Below are positions 8,944 through 18,126 of a DNA stretch of 64,000 nucleotides, piece after piece. The stretch is from Winogradskya humida (lineage in GTDB: Bacteria > Actinomycetota > Actinomycetes > Mycobacteriales > Micromonosporaceae), in contig NZ_BOMN01000030.1 in NCBI RefSeq assembly GCF_016862215.1, positions 1 through 64,000 of the forward strand, read 5' to 3'. The position numbers and the translations under genes were made by a program. Position 1 is the first letter of the stretch. Each line of letters opens with the position of its first letter. The notes under the pieces are model-generated. The model had not been told where the DNA came from. It searched no databases and saw only the letters and a list, made by a program, of their open reading frames with translations.

Positions 8944-9856
8944 TGCCCCGGACTCGCCGGAATTGTCGCCGCAAGGTGTCGGGGCTGCCGAAACCGGTGC
9001 GGCGCGCGATCGCGGCGACGGTCGTGTTGTCGCGTTCCAGGAGCTGCTCGGCGCGGCGGACGCGTTGCTCACGGACCCAGGCCGCGGGGGTGGCGCCGGT
9101 CGCGTCGGTGAAACGGCGGATGAAGGTGCGGGTGGACATGGCGGCTCGCTGGGCGAGGGCCTGCACCGACAGGTCGTCCGCGAGGTGGTCGGCAGCCCAG
9201 TCCAGCAGGGTGGCCAGGCCGTCGGTGCCGGGTCGGTTGCTGTCCGCGACGGGCATCCGGGAGAACTGGGCCTGACCGCCGCTGCGGTGCGCGGGGACCA
9301 CCAGCTCGCGGGCGACGCGGTTGGCGATGTCGGCGCCGTGCTCGCGGCGGATCAGGTGCAGGCAGAGGTCGATCGCGGCGGACGCGCCGGCGCTGGTCGC
9401 GATCGGGCCGTCGAGGACGTAGATGCTGTCCGGGTCGATCGTGATGCCGCGCCGGGCCAGGTCCTTCGCGTACGCCCAGTGGGTGGTCGCCTTTCGCCCA
9501 TCGAGCAGGCCGGCCGCCGCCACCACGAACGCGCCGGTGCAGACGGCGGCCACGGTGGCGCCGCGATCGGCCGCCTCGCGCAGGGCGGCCAGCGTCTTCG
9601 GAGCCGGGTCCGGGACGGGCGGGGACGCACCGGTGACGATGATCAGGTCGGCGGTGCGCAAGCGGGTCAGGTCGTCGGTCGGGATCACGGTGAAGCCCGT
9701 TGACGTGCGCATCTCGGTGCGGGTTTCGGCGCAGACGGCGTACCTGTATCGGGGTAACGACGGGTCGATGCGGGGGAGACCGAAGATCTCGCTGACGATG
9801 CCCAGCTCGAACGCGGGCACCGGCTCGGCCACGACCACGGCGACGTCGGTCAGCAT
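8900..9856 (-). CDS. GlxA family transcriptional regulator (DJ-1/PfpI + AraC HTH)
   Basis: 318 residues from ATG 9856 (a GTG at 9871 would add five). The N-terminal half is a class I glutamine amidotransferase/DJ-1-like fold, with the nucleophile-elbow position in AAVCTGAFVVAAAG. The C-terminal half is an AraC/XylS DNA-binding domain with two helix-turn-helix units, the second containing IARRTGFGSPDTLRRQFRR. GlxA/AdpA/FtrA relatives sense small molecules through the amidotransferase-like domain. It is divergent from an EamA exporter, and an inverted repeat lies between them, so that exporter is the likely target. Confidence 0.88.
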   Translation of the reverse strand: MLTDVAVVVAEPVPAFELGIVSEIFGLPRIDPSLPRYRYAVCAETRTEMRTSTGFTVIPTDDLTRLRTADLIIVTGASPPVPDPAPKTLAALREAADRGATVAAVCTGAFVVAAAGLLDGRKATTHWAYAKDLARRGITIDPDSIYVLDGPIATSAGASAAIDLCLHLIRREHGADIANRVARELVVPAHRSGGQAQFSRMPVADSNRPGTDGLATLLDWAADHLADDLSVQALAQRAAMSTRTFIRRFTDATGATPAAWVREQRVRRAEQLLERDNTTVAAIARRTGFGSPDTLRRQFRRVRGISPEAYRAAFHQAP

Positions 9857-9865
9857 TCCCCAGTT

Positions 9866-9900
9866 TGGCACTAACTGCCGGGTGCATGGCAGATGTGCCA
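9866..9900. promoter_or_regulatory. Inverted repeat in glxA-like/EamA divergent promoter
   Basis: TGGCACTAACTGCC (9866-9879) faces GGCAGATGTGCCA (9888-9900). The outer TGGCAC/(G)TGCCA and inner CTGCC/GGCAG segments match as inverted repeats, differing only by one base in spacer length. TGGC-type half-sites recall the AdpA consensus of Streptomyces, a related amidotransferase-AraC regulator. This is the best candidate binding site for the adjacent regulator. Confidence 0.55.
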
Positions 9901-9925
9901 GCCGGGGTGGAGCAAGTGTTCTCGT

Positions 9926-10795
9926 ATGACGTTCGTCGGACCGCTGCTCATCGTGTACGTGGTGTGGGGATCGACCTATCTGGCGCTGAAGGTGGGGCTG
10001 GAGGGGCTGCCTCCGCTGACCCTCAACGCTGTCCGGTTCCTGGTCGCGGGGTTGGTGCTGTTCGCGTACTGCCTGTATCGGCGGTGGGCCATGCCGTCAC
10101 GGCGTGAGTGGCGGTCCGGGGCGATCCAAGGGCTGCTGCTGCCGGCCGCGGGCACCGGGGGTGCCTGCTGGGCCGAGCAGACCCTGCCGTCGGGGACCAC
10201 CGCGTTGTTCCTGGCCACGATCCCACTGTGGATCGTGATCGGGCGGCGGGTCGTGGACCATGAGCGGATCCGGGTGGTGGTGGGGGCGGGGCTCGTTCTC
10301 GGGGTTGCCGGGGTGGCGATTCTGGTGCGGCCCTCAGGTGCTTCCGATGCGGTGGCGATCGCTGTCGCGTTGGGTGGGGCCATGTGCTGGGGGCTCGGCT
10401 CGGTTTACGGGATGCATGCTGCGCGGCCTTCGCATGCCCTGATGGCCAGCGCGGTGGAGATGGTCAGTGCGGGAGTTCTGCTCGGTGTGCTGGGCGCGAT
10501 CTTCGGGGAGTTCGGGCGGGTTGAGGTCACTGGGCGGTCTTTGGTGGCACTCGGGTACCTGGTGGTTTTTGGAAGTTTGATCGCGTACACGGCGTACACG
10601 TGGCTGTTGGATCATGTTGCGGCGCGGATCGTCGGCACCTACGCGTTTGTGAACCCGGTCGTTGCCGTGTTGCTCGGGTGGTGGCTGCTGGGTGAGGAGC
10701 TCGACGCCCGGACGATCGCCGGAACCGTGGTGATCGCCCTGGGCGTCGCCCTGATCGTCCTTACCCCGGACCGGGAGCCTGCTGAAGCCGAGTGA
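9926..10795 (+). CDS. EamA/DMT family transporter
   Basis: 289-residue inner-membrane protein with about ten hydrophobic helices in two EamA repeats. The first begins LLIVYVVWGSTYLALK, the standard family start; the second lies in the C-terminal half, with AYTWLLDHVAARIVG and NPVVAVLLGWWLLGEEL. Drug/metabolite transporters of this type export amino acids, purines or drugs; the substrate is not readable. ATG 9926 is chosen since the hydrophobic repeat starts directly after it. Divergent from a GlxA-type regulator with an inverted repeat in the shared promoter, suggesting ligand-induced export. Confidence 0.9.
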   Translation: MTFVGPLLIVYVVWGSTYLALKVGLEGLPPLTLNAVRFLVAGLVLFAYCLYRRWAMPSRREWRSGAIQGLLLPAAGTGGACWAEQTLPSGTTALFLATIPLWIVIGRRVVDHERIRVVVGAGLVLGVAGVAILVRPSGASDAVAIAVALGGAMCWGLGSVYGMHAARPSHALMASAVEMVSAGVLLGVLGAIFGEFGRVEVTGRSLVALGYLVVFGSLIAYTAYTWLLDHVAARIVGTYAFVNPVVAVLLGWWLLGEELDARTIAGTVVIALGVALIVLTPDREPAEAE

Positions 10796-10804
10796 CCGCG
10801 GCCT

Positions 10805-11956
10805 TCACGATTTGTTCGTGGCAGAACCTAGCCGGCGCCAGTCGATGAATTTGAAGTTGGTGCTGGTACGGCCCTCGTTCGGGGTGTTCTCGCCGTCGTG
10901 CAGGACCAGGAGGCCGTGTGGGTAGCCCGGGAGCGGGGTTGAGGTTGCCGCGGCGCCGTCGGAGTGCTGGACGCCGTCGATTCCGTTTTCTGCGTCGGTG
11001 ACGGTGAAGCTGGTCAGGGGCTTGTTGGTGCGACGGTCGTAGACGAAGAAGCGGCTGTCGCCCTGGCTCGAGGCGAGCAGGTAGTCGCCGTAGATGGTGG
11101 CGCCCTCGACGTCGGCGTGGATGCGGCCGCCTTCTCCTGGGCCGGTGGGGATGCAGTCGGCGTTGTAGGGGGCGCCGAATTCGGTTACGTACTCGACTGC
11201 GGTGCGGTGTTTGGTGCGGAGGTCGATGCGCCAGAGGGCGACGTCTTCCTGGCTTGCGTACAGGGCGTTGGTTTTGGGGTCGATGACCATGCCCTCGACC
11301 TGCGGGGCCTCGCCCGGGTCTTCGCACGGGGTCCAGGAGGTGCCGTTGCGCAGGGTGAAAGCCGACGGCAGGTCCAGGGTCTCCCGCTTGCGGTAGGAGA
11401 TCCTGCCGCCGCGGGTGACAACCTCGAAAAAGCCCAGGTGGGTGGTGTGCCGCCGGCTCACTACGAGCAGATTTCCGTACGCGGCCAGCCCGTACCCCGT
11501 CGCCTGCTGCGCCACCTCGTCCTGGTTCGCCGAGAACAGCAGCGGCGGAGAGTCCACGGTGACATCGGTGAGCAGCGCGGTGACCGGGTCGATCCGGTAG
11601 AACCGCAGCTGGTCGCGGCCACGATCGGTGACAACTACGAGGTTGCCGTTCGTGATGTCGACGTTGTTGAACCTGCCGTCCACGCCGGCGGGGATTGCCT
11701 GCACCTCCCGCCCGGCCAGGTCGTAGACCCGCAGCCCGCCGTTCTTGGCAGTGCCGATCACCCGGCTGCGGGTGCGGTCCCACGGGTGCACCCAGATCGC
11801 GGGGTCATCCGCGTCGGCATCGCCGCCCGCCTCGTCGTCGAATAGGGCGGGCGTCTCGGCACTTGCGGTGACCTGGCGTTCTTGGGTGCTCGCATGGGCG
11901 GGACTGCCGCTGAGCAGGATCAAGCCGGCAGCGGCGATCGCGAGAGTTCTACGCAT
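10805..11956 (-). CDS. Secreted beta-propeller phytase
   Basis: 383 residues. A Sec signal peptide (MRRTLAIAAAGLILLSGSPAHA) is followed by a six-bladed propeller of the 3-phytase (BPP) family. DADADDPAIWVHPWD near the mature N-terminus is the hallmark calcium/phosphate-binding segment, followed by TAKNGGLRVYDLAG. Later blades contain VEGMVIDPKTNALYASQED and the acidic YGDYLLASSQGD region. The family releases phosphate from phytate outside the cell in a Ca-dependent way. It is transcribed alone, 30 bases downstream of sthA on the same strand, with its own signal peptide. A phosphate-regulated promoter would be expected but none is evident. Confidence 0.85.
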   Translation of the reverse strand: MRRTLAIAAAGLILLSGSPAHASTQERQVTASAETPALFDDEAGGDADADDPAIWVHPWDRTRSRVIGTAKNGGLRVYDLAGREVQAIPAGVDGRFNNVDITNGNLVVVTDRGRDQLRFYRIDPVTALLTDVTVDSPPLLFSANQDEVAQQATGYGLAAYGNLLVVSRRHTTHLGFFEVVTRGGRISYRKRETLDLPSAFTLRNGTSWTPCEDPGEAPQVEGMVIDPKTNALYASQEDVALWRIDLRTKHRTAVEYVTEFGAPYNADCIPTGPGEGGRIHADVEGATIYGDYLLASSQGDSRFFVYDRRTNKPLTSFTVTDAENGIDGVQHSDGAAATSTPLPGYPHGLLVLHDGENTPNEGRTSTNFKFIDWRRLGSATNKS

Positions 11957-11986
11957 GGCAGCGACCCTCGTCGATCCAGGTGAACG

Positions 11987-13396
11987 CTAGCCGTCGATGC
12001 GGGTGATGTTTCGGATTTTGTTGGAGGCGTCGAGGGCGGCGACCTTGTAGGCCTCGGACAGGGTGGGGTAGTTGAAGACGGCGTCGACCAGGTAGTCGAC
12101 TGTGCCGCCGCAGCCCATGACGGCCTGGCCGATGTGGACGATTTCGGTTGCTCCGGTGCCGAAGACGTGGACGCCGAGGAGTTTGCCGGTTTCGGGGGAG
12201 ACGAGGAGTTTGAGCATGCCGTACGAGTCGCCGACGATCTGGCCTCGGGCCAGTTCTCGGTAGCGGGCTATGCCGACCTCGAAGGGGGTGGCGTTTTCGG
12301 TCAGGTCGTCCTCGGTGGCGCCGACGTAGCTGATTTCGGGGATCGTGTAGATGCCGATCGGTTGCAGGGCGCCCATGGTGCGGGTGGGTTCGCCGCAGGC
12401 GTGGTGGGCGGCCAGGCGGCCCTGTTCCATGGAGGTGGAGGCGAGGGCGGGGAAGCCGATGACGTCGCCTACCGCGTAGATGTTCTCGACTGCCGTGCGG
12501 TAGTTGCTGTCGACTTCGATGCGGCCCCGACGGTCGGCGGTGAGGCCGGCTGCTTCCAGGGCGAGGTCGTCGGTCTGGCCCTGGCGGCCGGCGGAATACA
12601 TGACCGTGTCGGCGACGATCTTCTTGCCGCTCTTGAGGATGCAGAGGGCGGCGGTCTGGTGGCGTTCGACGGCGGCGACCTCCTCGCCGAAGCGGAACGT
12701 CACCGACAGGTCCCGTAGGTGGTATTTGAGGGACTCGATGATCTCTTCGTCGCAGAAGTCGAGCATCTTCTCGCGGCGTTCGACCACGGTGACCTTGGTG
12801 CCCAGGGCGGCGAACATGGAGGCGTACTCCATGCCGATGACGCCGGCGCCGACCACGACCATGCTGCGGGGGACGGCTTCGAGGTTGATGACGCCGTCGG
12901 AGTCGACGATGGTGCGGTCGTCGAAGTCGACGCTGTCCGGGCGGGCGGGGCGGGTGCCCGCGGCGATGATGAACTTGTCGGCGGTGATCTTGGTGTCCCG
13001 GCCGCCGCCGTCGCCGCCGTCGACCCAGATCGAGTGGGCGTCGGCGAAGCGGCCGGTGCCGGTGATCATGACTACCCGGTTGCGGGCCAGCTGGTTGCGG
13101 ATGACGTCGGTCTGGCGGCTGATCACGTGCTGGGTGCGCGCTGCCAGGTCGGAGACGGTGATCTCGTCCTTGACGCGGTAGCTGCTGCCGTACAGATCGC
13201 GTTGACTGAGGCCGGTCAGATAGAGCACGGCCTCCCGCAGGGTCTTGGAGGGCACCGTGCCCGTGTTGATGCAGACCCCGCCGATCGAGTCGCGCCGCTC
13301 GACGATCCCGACGCGTTTACCTAGCTTTGCCGCAGCGATCGCGGCCTTCTGCCCGCTCGGGCCGGATCCCAGCACTATCAGGTCATAGTCATGCAC
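11987..13396 (-). CDS. sthA: Si-specific NAD(P)(+) transhydrogenase
   Basis: 469-residue flavoprotein disulfide-reductase-fold enzyme. FAD-binding starts at [20 protein letters not shown]. The segment [15 protein letters not shown] has one Cys where true disulfide reductases have two (CxxxxC), the feature that separates soluble transhydrogenase from lipoamide dehydrogenase. NAD-binding is [20 protein letters not shown], and the C-terminal dimerisation domain contains [19 protein letters not shown]. It equilibrates NADPH and NAD+ in the cytosol. The GTG start at 13396 has no strong ribosome binding site. A hypothetical gene lies 33 bases upstream on the same strand. Confidence 0.92.
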   Translation of the reverse strand: MHDYDLIVLGSGPSGQKAAIAAAKLGKRVGIVERRDSIGGVCINTGTVPSKTLREAVLYLTGLSQRDLYGSSYRVKDEITVSDLAARTQHVISRQTDVIRNQLARNRVVMITGTGRFADAHSIWVDGGDGGGRDTKITADKFIIAAGTRPARPDSVDFDDRTIVDSDGVINLEAVPRSMVVVGAGVIGMEYASMFAALGTKVTVVERREKMLDFCDEEIIESLKYHLRDLSVTFRFGEEVAAVERHQTAALCILKSGKKIVADTVMYSAGRQGQTDDLALEAAGLTADRRGRIEVDSNYRTAVENIYAVGDVIGFPALASTSMEQGRLAAHHACGEPTRTMGALQPIGIYTIPEISYVGATEDDLTENATPFEVGIARYRELARGQIVGDSYGMLKLLVSPETGKLLGVHVFGTGATEIVHIGQAVMGCGGTVDYLVDAVFNYPTLSEAYKVAALDASNKIRNITRIDG

Positions 13397-13429
13397 AAGG
13401 CCCAGCGTGCAGGATCACCACCGCCCGCG

Positions 13430-13957
13430 CTATTGCGTGTTTTCACACATGGCCGTGATCGGGATCTCCGAGCCCGAAACGTGCCCGGGCGGCCACGGCG
13501 AACCGTAGAGCTCGGCGCACATCACGACGGTCATCCACGGCACCCACGGGCTGTGCAGCATGAGCGGCGGGTGTCCCTGGAAGTAGAGGTTCACCGACCA
13601 GTCGAGCGGGTTGGGCTGGACCATGACGAGGTCACGGAAGAAGTACTGCGCCTCGTCGACGACCAACCGCTCGCTGGTGATCGTCGCCGGCACCCGGCCC
13701 CGGGACTGCCAGCCGTTGCCGGTGCCGCTCCAGAGCAGGCCGTTGTCGGTGAAGACACCCTCGGAGAGGTACGTCAGCACGTCGACGAGGAAGGATCCGT
13801 ACTGCTTCTCCCCGGGGTGCAGCGGCACGGTCGGGGTTACCGGAGCGGGGTGCCCGCCGCGCTGAACGAAGCGGGCGAGCAGAGACATCGAACGCCATCC
13901 GGCGTCGGTCTGGTCCTGAGTGAACACCCTGGGTGCGGGTGTCGGAAAGCTTGTCAC
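13430..13957 (-). CDS. Hypothetical protein, 175 residues
   Basis: No family recognised. The start could be GTG 13957 or ATG 13888 (beginning MSLLARFVQRGG); neither has a clear ribosome binding site. The protein is rich in aromatic and Pro residues (MVQPNPLDWSVNLYFQG, HSPWVPWMTVVMC, YGSPWPPGH) with no signal peptide or membrane segment. Codon use with strong third-position GC supports it as a real gene. It sits upstream of sthA on the same strand with a 33-base gap, so co-transcription is possible, but nothing in its sequence links it to redox metabolism. Confidence 0.65.
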   Translation of the reverse strand: MTSFPTPAPRVFTQDQTDAGWRSMSLLARFVQRGGHPAPVTPTVPLHPGEKQYGSFLVDVLTYLSEGVFTDNGLLWSGTGNGWQSRGRVPATITSERLVVDEAQYFFRDLVMVQPNPLDWSVNLYFQGHPPLMLHSPWVPWMTVVMCAELYGSPWPPGHVSGSEIPITAMCENTQ

Positions 13958-14060
13958 GACTTGAGCGTGGCACGGCCAAATGACCGATGAACAGCGATTT
14001 CGCTCGGCCGTGAGCTGAATTGTCCGTAGCGTGCTGGTGAGCTGACCGAACGACCCGTTC

Positions 14061-14097
14061 CGACCCCCCATGCTCCACAGGGGATCATGGGGGGTCG
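14061..14097. terminator. Hairpin terminator after the ABC exporter
   Basis: Perfect 12-base arms CGACCCCCCATG (14061-14072) and CATGGGGGGTCG (14086-14097) enclose a 13-base loop. It lies 7 bases beyond the stop of the permease gene on the minus strand and should end the ABC operon transcript. Confidence 0.75.
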
Positions 14098-14103
14098 TGC
14101 CGC

Positions 14104-16281
14104 TCATTCCTTGGTGCCGAGGTGCTCGAGCGGGGAGACCCTCAGGAGGCGGCCGATCGGCAGGATCGTGGCCACCAGCGCGAGTAGCGTCGCCCCGCCC
14201 AGCACCGTTACCCAGCCCAGCGGCGGAATGTACGGGACCGGGTCGCCGGTCAGCGAGTGGACCACGGCGGTGAGGGTCGCTCCCGCGATCGCCACGCCGA
14301 CGACCAGGGCGACACCCAGCAGACCGGCCTGCTCGGCGTGGACCATGTTCTTGATCTGGCGCCGGGTGACGCCGACCAGGCGTAGCAGGGACAACTCGCG
14401 ACGCCGGGCCAGGGCCGCCATGATCATGGTGTTGGCGGCGGCGAGCGCGGCGTAGCCGACCATGACGCCGATGAGCAGGCGGTTCAGCCAGGCGCCGAGG
14501 GCCAGATCCTTCGCGAGCTTGCCGTTCAGGCCGGCCGCGCTGACGATGCTGCTGCCGGGGTAGCGGGCCGCGGCGGGAGCGAGGGAACTGCCGTCGTCCG
14601 TGCTGATCAGGAGCTGATCGTCGCGGCCGGTGCGGGTGTGGCCGGCGACGGTCTCGCGGTTCAGGGTCACGTCGCCGAAGCCCAGGCCGCGGTCGTAGAT
14701 GGCTGCTACGCGTACGGTGATCGGCGTCCCGTCGCCCAGCCACAGCCCGACCTCGTCGCCGATCTTCCAGTTCTGCGTGCCGGCGCGCATCCGGGACACC
14801 GCGATCGAGGTGCTGGTCAGATCTTGCAGACTTCCCTCCCGTACGCCCAGATCAAGCGTTCCGGACGCGGACCGCGGGTCGATCGCCTGGGCCTCGACCT
14901 GCTCAGCGCCGTCGAAGACCTTCACGAGGACGGCGGTACGGCGGATCGCGGTCACCGCGCGTACCCCCGGAATTGCGGCGGTCTGCTCGGCAGCGGCCGG
15001 CGGCAGGCCACCCGGCGCGACCATCGCGAAGTCGGCAAGCACGCCCTCGGCCCGATCATGGGCCGCGCCGCGCTCGAGGTTGTTCTGCAGGAACCAGACC
15101 GAGCCACCGAACCCGACCGACAGGACCAGTGCGGTCAGTACGGTGGCCATGCCCTTCGAGTTCGCCCGCAGGTTTGCCGCGGCGAGATATCCGCTGGTCC
15201 CGAACGTGGCGCGCAGCACCGGGGTGAGCAGACGGGCGGCGAAAGCGTTGATCCACGGCGCGAGCAGGGCCACCGCGAGCACGAACAGGTAGAGCATCCC
15301 GAGCGCCCCGGTCAGCGCGGCCTCCCCGCTGCCGCTGACGGCGAACGTACTGGCGGTCACGGCACCGGCCAGCGTCAGCAACCCGAACACCAGCCGGACC
15401 TTGCCGCTGCGCGCAGGCTCGATGGAGATCTCGCCGAGCGCCTCGGCCGGCCGGATCGCGGTCACCCGGCGGGCGGCGATCAGGGCGGCGCACACCGCGA
15501 CGAGCACCGTCAGACCCACGGCGGCCGCGGCGGCGACTACGCCGTGCGACATCGGGAAGCTGCTGGGAAGGAAGCCCCGGGCGGCCAGTTGATCGTGCAC
15601 CCAGCCGGTCGCGAACACCCCGGCGGGAACGCCGAGCACCGACGCGACCACGCCCAGCAGCGCCGACTCCGCCACGATCATGCGCCGGACCTGACCCGGA
15701 GTGGCGGCAACAGCGCGAAGCAGCGCCAGGTCACGACGGCGATGCCGCACGGAGAGCCCGACGGTGCCGGCGACCACGAAGATGATCAGCAGAACGACAT
15801 AACCACCGAACGAGCCACCGATCTGGATCAGCAGGCTGCGGGTCGCGGCACCCTCCGGCTGCTCCAACAAGCCACGATCATTTCCCGTGTACGCCTCGAC
15901 TCCGGCCTCTTTCGCCAGACGCCGAACCGGCTCCACGATGCCCGCGCCGGTCACCGCGATGGCGTCCGGCTCCTCCTCGACCGCCGTCACCCCGGGAACC
16001 CCGCGGATCTTGCCGGCCAGGTCCGCGGGGAGCCGGCCGCCCTCAGGCAGCGGGAGCGTTTCCGACGTGGTCTCGCCGTCGAAGTCCTTGCTGGTGAACG
16101 TGATGTTCTGGTGGGCGACGACGACATCGGCGTGGGCGTACTTATGGGGCTCGGGGTGGTAGCGGAGCCCGGACTCGACCAGGGTGCCCATGCTCATCAG
16201 GATCATGACACCGGCGGCGAGCGCGACCAGGGTGGCGATCACGCTACCCGCGCGGAGATTCTTCACGGCAAGCTTCACCAT
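14104..16281 (-). CDS. FtsX-like ABC transporter permease
   Basis: 725-residue permease of the MacB/FtsX family. A short N-terminal helix (about 16-38) precedes an extracytoplasmic domain (40-160). The first FtsX unit has three helices with the HRRRDLALLRAVAATPGQVRRM coupling segment, there is a second periplasmic-type domain near 400-570, and the C-terminal FtsX unit carries ARRRELSLLRLVGVTRRQI. The N-terminal periplasmic domain is somewhat short for the family. It is encoded 6 bases after its ATPase. Such exporters move lipids, peptides or antibiotics out of the membrane outer leaflet. In this position the substrate is unknown. Confidence 0.9.
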   Translation of the reverse strand: MVKLAVKNLRAGSVIATLVALAAGVMILMSMGTLVESGLRYHPEPHKYAHADVVVAHQNITFTSKDFDGETTSETLPLPEGGRLPADLAGKIRGVPGVTAVEEEPDAIAVTGAGIVEPVRRLAKEAGVEAYTGNDRGLLEQPEGAATRSLLIQIGGSFGGYVVLLIIFVVAGTVGLSVRHRRRDLALLRAVAATPGQVRRMIVAESALLGVVASVLGVPAGVFATGWVHDQLAARGFLPSSFPMSHGVVAAAAAVGLTVLVAVCAALIAARRVTAIRPAEALGEISIEPARSGKVRLVFGLLTLAGAVTASTFAVSGSGEAALTGALGMLYLFVLAVALLAPWINAFAARLLTPVLRATFGTSGYLAAANLRANSKGMATVLTALVLSVGFGGSVWFLQNNLERGAAHDRAEGVLADFAMVAPGGLPPAAAEQTAAIPGVRAVTAIRRTAVLVKVFDGAEQVEAQAIDPRSASGTLDLGVREGSLQDLTSTSIAVSRMRAGTQNWKIGDEVGLWLGDGTPITVRVAAIYDRGLGFGDVTLNRETVAGHTRTGRDDQLLISTDDGSSLAPAAARYPGSSIVSAAGLNGKLAKDLALGAWLNRLLIGVMVGYAALAAANTMIMAALARRRELSLLRLVGVTRRQIKNMVHAEQAGLLGVALVVGVAIAGATLTAVVHSLTGDPVPYIPPLGWVTVLGGATLLALVATILPIGRLLRVSPLEHLGTKE

Positions 16282-16286
16282 CGGAC

Positions 16287-17039
16287 TCAGGCCTCCTGCG
16301 CGACACGGGTACGCCGGCCGAGCGCCGCGAGCTGCTCGGCGATCCGCTCGGCTCCGGGCTGCGGCATGTCCTGGCGGATCCGGCCGTCGGCCAGGACCAC
16401 GACGCGGTCGGCGTACGAAGCGGCGACTGGATCGTGGGTCACCATCACCACTGTCTGCGCGTGATCGTCGACAACTGAGCGCAGCAGCGCCAGCACATCC
16501 GCCGCGGTCTGGGTGTCGAGAGCACCGGTCGGCTCATCACAGAAAATGACATCAGGGCGCGTGGCCAGCGCGCGGGCGATCGCCACCCGCTGCTGCTGAC
16601 CCCCCGACAACGCCGCCGGCCGGTGCCGCAACCGCTCGCCCAGACCCACCCGCTCGATGACCTCGGCCAGCCAGGCACGGTCGGGCTGCACCCCGGCCAG
16701 ACGCAGCGGCAACAGGATGTTCTCCTCGACGGTCAGCGCGCCGATCAGGTTGAACGCCTGGAACACAAAGCCGATCCGGTCGCGGCGGAGCTTCGTCAAC
16801 TTCGTCTCGGACAATTTGGACAGCTCGACGTCGCCCACCCAGACCTGGCCCTCGGTGGGGCGGTCCAGGCCGGCGGCGGCTTGGAGAAGGGTGCTCTTCC
16901 CGGAACCGGAGGGGCCCATCACCGCGGTGAACGTGCCACGGTCGAAGGCGAGATCCACGCCGGCGAGCGCGGTGACTGTCTGGCCGCCGGTTTCGTAGAT
17001 CCGGGTGAGGCGCTCTATGCGTACGGCTTCTGTTTTCAC
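16287..17039 (-). CDS. ABC transporter ATP-binding protein, MacB/LolD type
   Basis: 250 residues. Walker [10 protein letters not shown] near residues 42-50, Q-loop in [13 protein letters not shown], signature [15 protein letters not shown], Walker B VIFCDEP and the D-loop GALD, then the switch His in VMVTHD. The FNLI segment after the Q-loop is typical of ATPases partnering FtsX-type permeases, matching the gene 6 bases downstream. It powers that exporter at the cytoplasmic face. No dedicated regulator is adjacent; the 129 bases upstream presumably contain the promoter. Confidence 0.93.
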   Translation of the reverse strand: MKTEAVRIERLTRIYETGGQTVTALAGVDLAFDRGTFTAVMGPSGSGKSTLLQAAAGLDRPTEGQVWVGDVELSKLSETKLTKLRRDRIGFVFQAFNLIGALTVEENILLPLRLAGVQPDRAWLAEVIERVGLGERLRHRPAALSGGQQQRVAIARALATRPDVIFCDEPTGALDTQTAADVLALLRSVVDDHAQTVVMVTHDPVAASYADRVVVLADGRIRQDMPQPGAERIAEQLAALGRRTRVAQEA

Positions 17040-17168
17040 AGGTCAAACGCTATTGAGCGGATCGATTCCGAGCTATGCAGCCTGCGGGCGGAAGCTTGGT
17101 ACAGCAGGCACTACCCGTCTGGCCGGGGACCCGGCCATCAGCCGGATCCCACACCAGCGTGTGCTCGG

Positions 17169-17342
17169 CTATGGCGGCGTCGTTGTCGGCGCGGCGGCTT
17201 TCTCGTCCTGGTCGGCCGTGCAGGCACGGCGAATGATCTCCAGGTGATGCTCGACGTCAATGTGCTCGGTTAGGGACGCGAGTGCGGACACACGCGTTCT
17301 GGCGAGCAGTTCGTCGAGCTCCGGCATCTCGTCGTGGTCCAT
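17169..17342 (-). CDS. Small protein coupled to the ECF sigma factor
   Basis: 57 residues, easily missed because it sits inside a longer out-of-frame reading. ATG 17342 lies 2 bases after the sigma factor stop, and the end of the sigma gene supplies a perfect ribosome binding site (AAAGGAG), so translation is tightly coupled. The sequence is acidic and helical (MDHDEMPELDELLARTRVSA, then LTEHIDVEHHLEIIRRA) and has no membrane segment. It contains one Cys and several His residues but no recognisable zinc anti-sigma motif. By position it could be a small regulator or anchor of the sigma factor; this is inference. Confidence 0.65.
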   Translation of the reverse strand: MDHDEMPELDELLARTRVSALASLTEHIDVEHHLEIIRRACTADQDEKAAAPTTTPP

Positions 17343-17344
17343 GG

Positions 17345-17866
17345 TCACTCCTTTCTGATGCGGATGAGGTGCTTCAGCTTGATGCGGGCGTGGCGCAGGT
17401 TCGAGCGCACGGTGGCGAAGTTCTGGCCGGTCAGGTCGGCGATCTCCTCGGCGGAGAGGCCCTCCATCGTGTGGACCATGACCTCGCGCTGCCTCTTCGG
17501 GAGCTGGGCCAGCAAGCCGTGCACATAGGTCGTCTCGGCATCGAAGATGGCTTTGGTGTCCGCAGCGGGTGCCGGCGTGCGGTCGTACAGCGAGGAGAGC
17601 CGCTCGTGCAGCTTGCGGGCCGTGCGGGCCTTGCGGGTGGCGTCGATGAAGACCCGCTTCGCGACGAGTCGCACGAAGGCATGCGGCGAAGGGTGCGGCC
17701 ACTTCTGGCACGCAACGATCATCGCCTGCTGGGTCGCGTCGGTCGCTTCCTCTACCGAGGCGCCCTGGGCCACCAACGACCACACGACCGGAAGGAAGTC
17801 ATCCCGTACGAACTCGTCGCGCTCCTGGCCGAGGGTGCTCGTGATCGCTTTCGCGTTGTCGAACAT
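17345..17866 (-). CDS. ECF-type RNA polymerase sigma factor
   Basis: 173 residues. Sigma-70 region 2 spans about 15-80, with VEEATDATQQAMIVACQKW and FVRLVAKRVFIDATRKAR. Region 4 spans about 115-170, with LPKRQREVMVHTMEGLSAEE and the HTH IADLTGQNFATVRSNLRHAR. ATG 17866 is chosen because AGGAG lies 9 bases upstream; a longer reading to 18031 encodes unlikely Pro/Arg-rich sequence. It should redirect RNA polymerase to a small stress or surface regulon. No transmembrane anti-sigma factor is adjacent; instead a 57-residue protein is coupled downstream. Confidence 0.85.
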   Translation of the reverse strand: MFDNAKAITSTLGQERDEFVRDDFLPVVWSLVAQGASVEEATDATQQAMIVACQKWPHPSPHAFVRLVAKRVFIDATRKARTARKLHERLSSLYDRTPAPAADTKAIFDAETTYVHGLLAQLPKRQREVMVHTMEGLSAEEIADLTGQNFATVRSNLRHARIKLKHLIRIRKE

Positions 17867-18090
17867 CGGGGGGAACTCCTGTCGCTCTGCTTCTCCACCG
17901 CGGCGGTGGATGAGGAAGCCGTGTTTGTCTCGCTTGCATTTCGATCTCCCTGGGTTGGGGCGCCGCCCGATCAGGGCGGCTGGGTGCGAGGGGCAAAGGC
18001 CCCGGACAACCGGGCTGAGGGCCGGGAACAAGGTGTCCCGCAGTTCTCAGACCGGCTCTCCGCAGCCTTTGTCGCTATGAAGTCGTTCGA

Positions 18091-18115
18091 GCGGGCTCTG
18101 GTGTGCAAAGCCCGC
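18091..18115. terminator. Short hairpin after the two-component operon
   Basis: Arms GCGGGCT (18091-18097) and AGCCCGC (18109-18115) with an 11-base loop. Lies 12 bases past the stop of the small membrane protein gene on the minus strand, so it could end the kinase/regulator/membrane-protein transcript. Weaker than the other hairpins in the window. Confidence 0.4.
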
Positions 18116-18126
18116 CCGAACATTTT

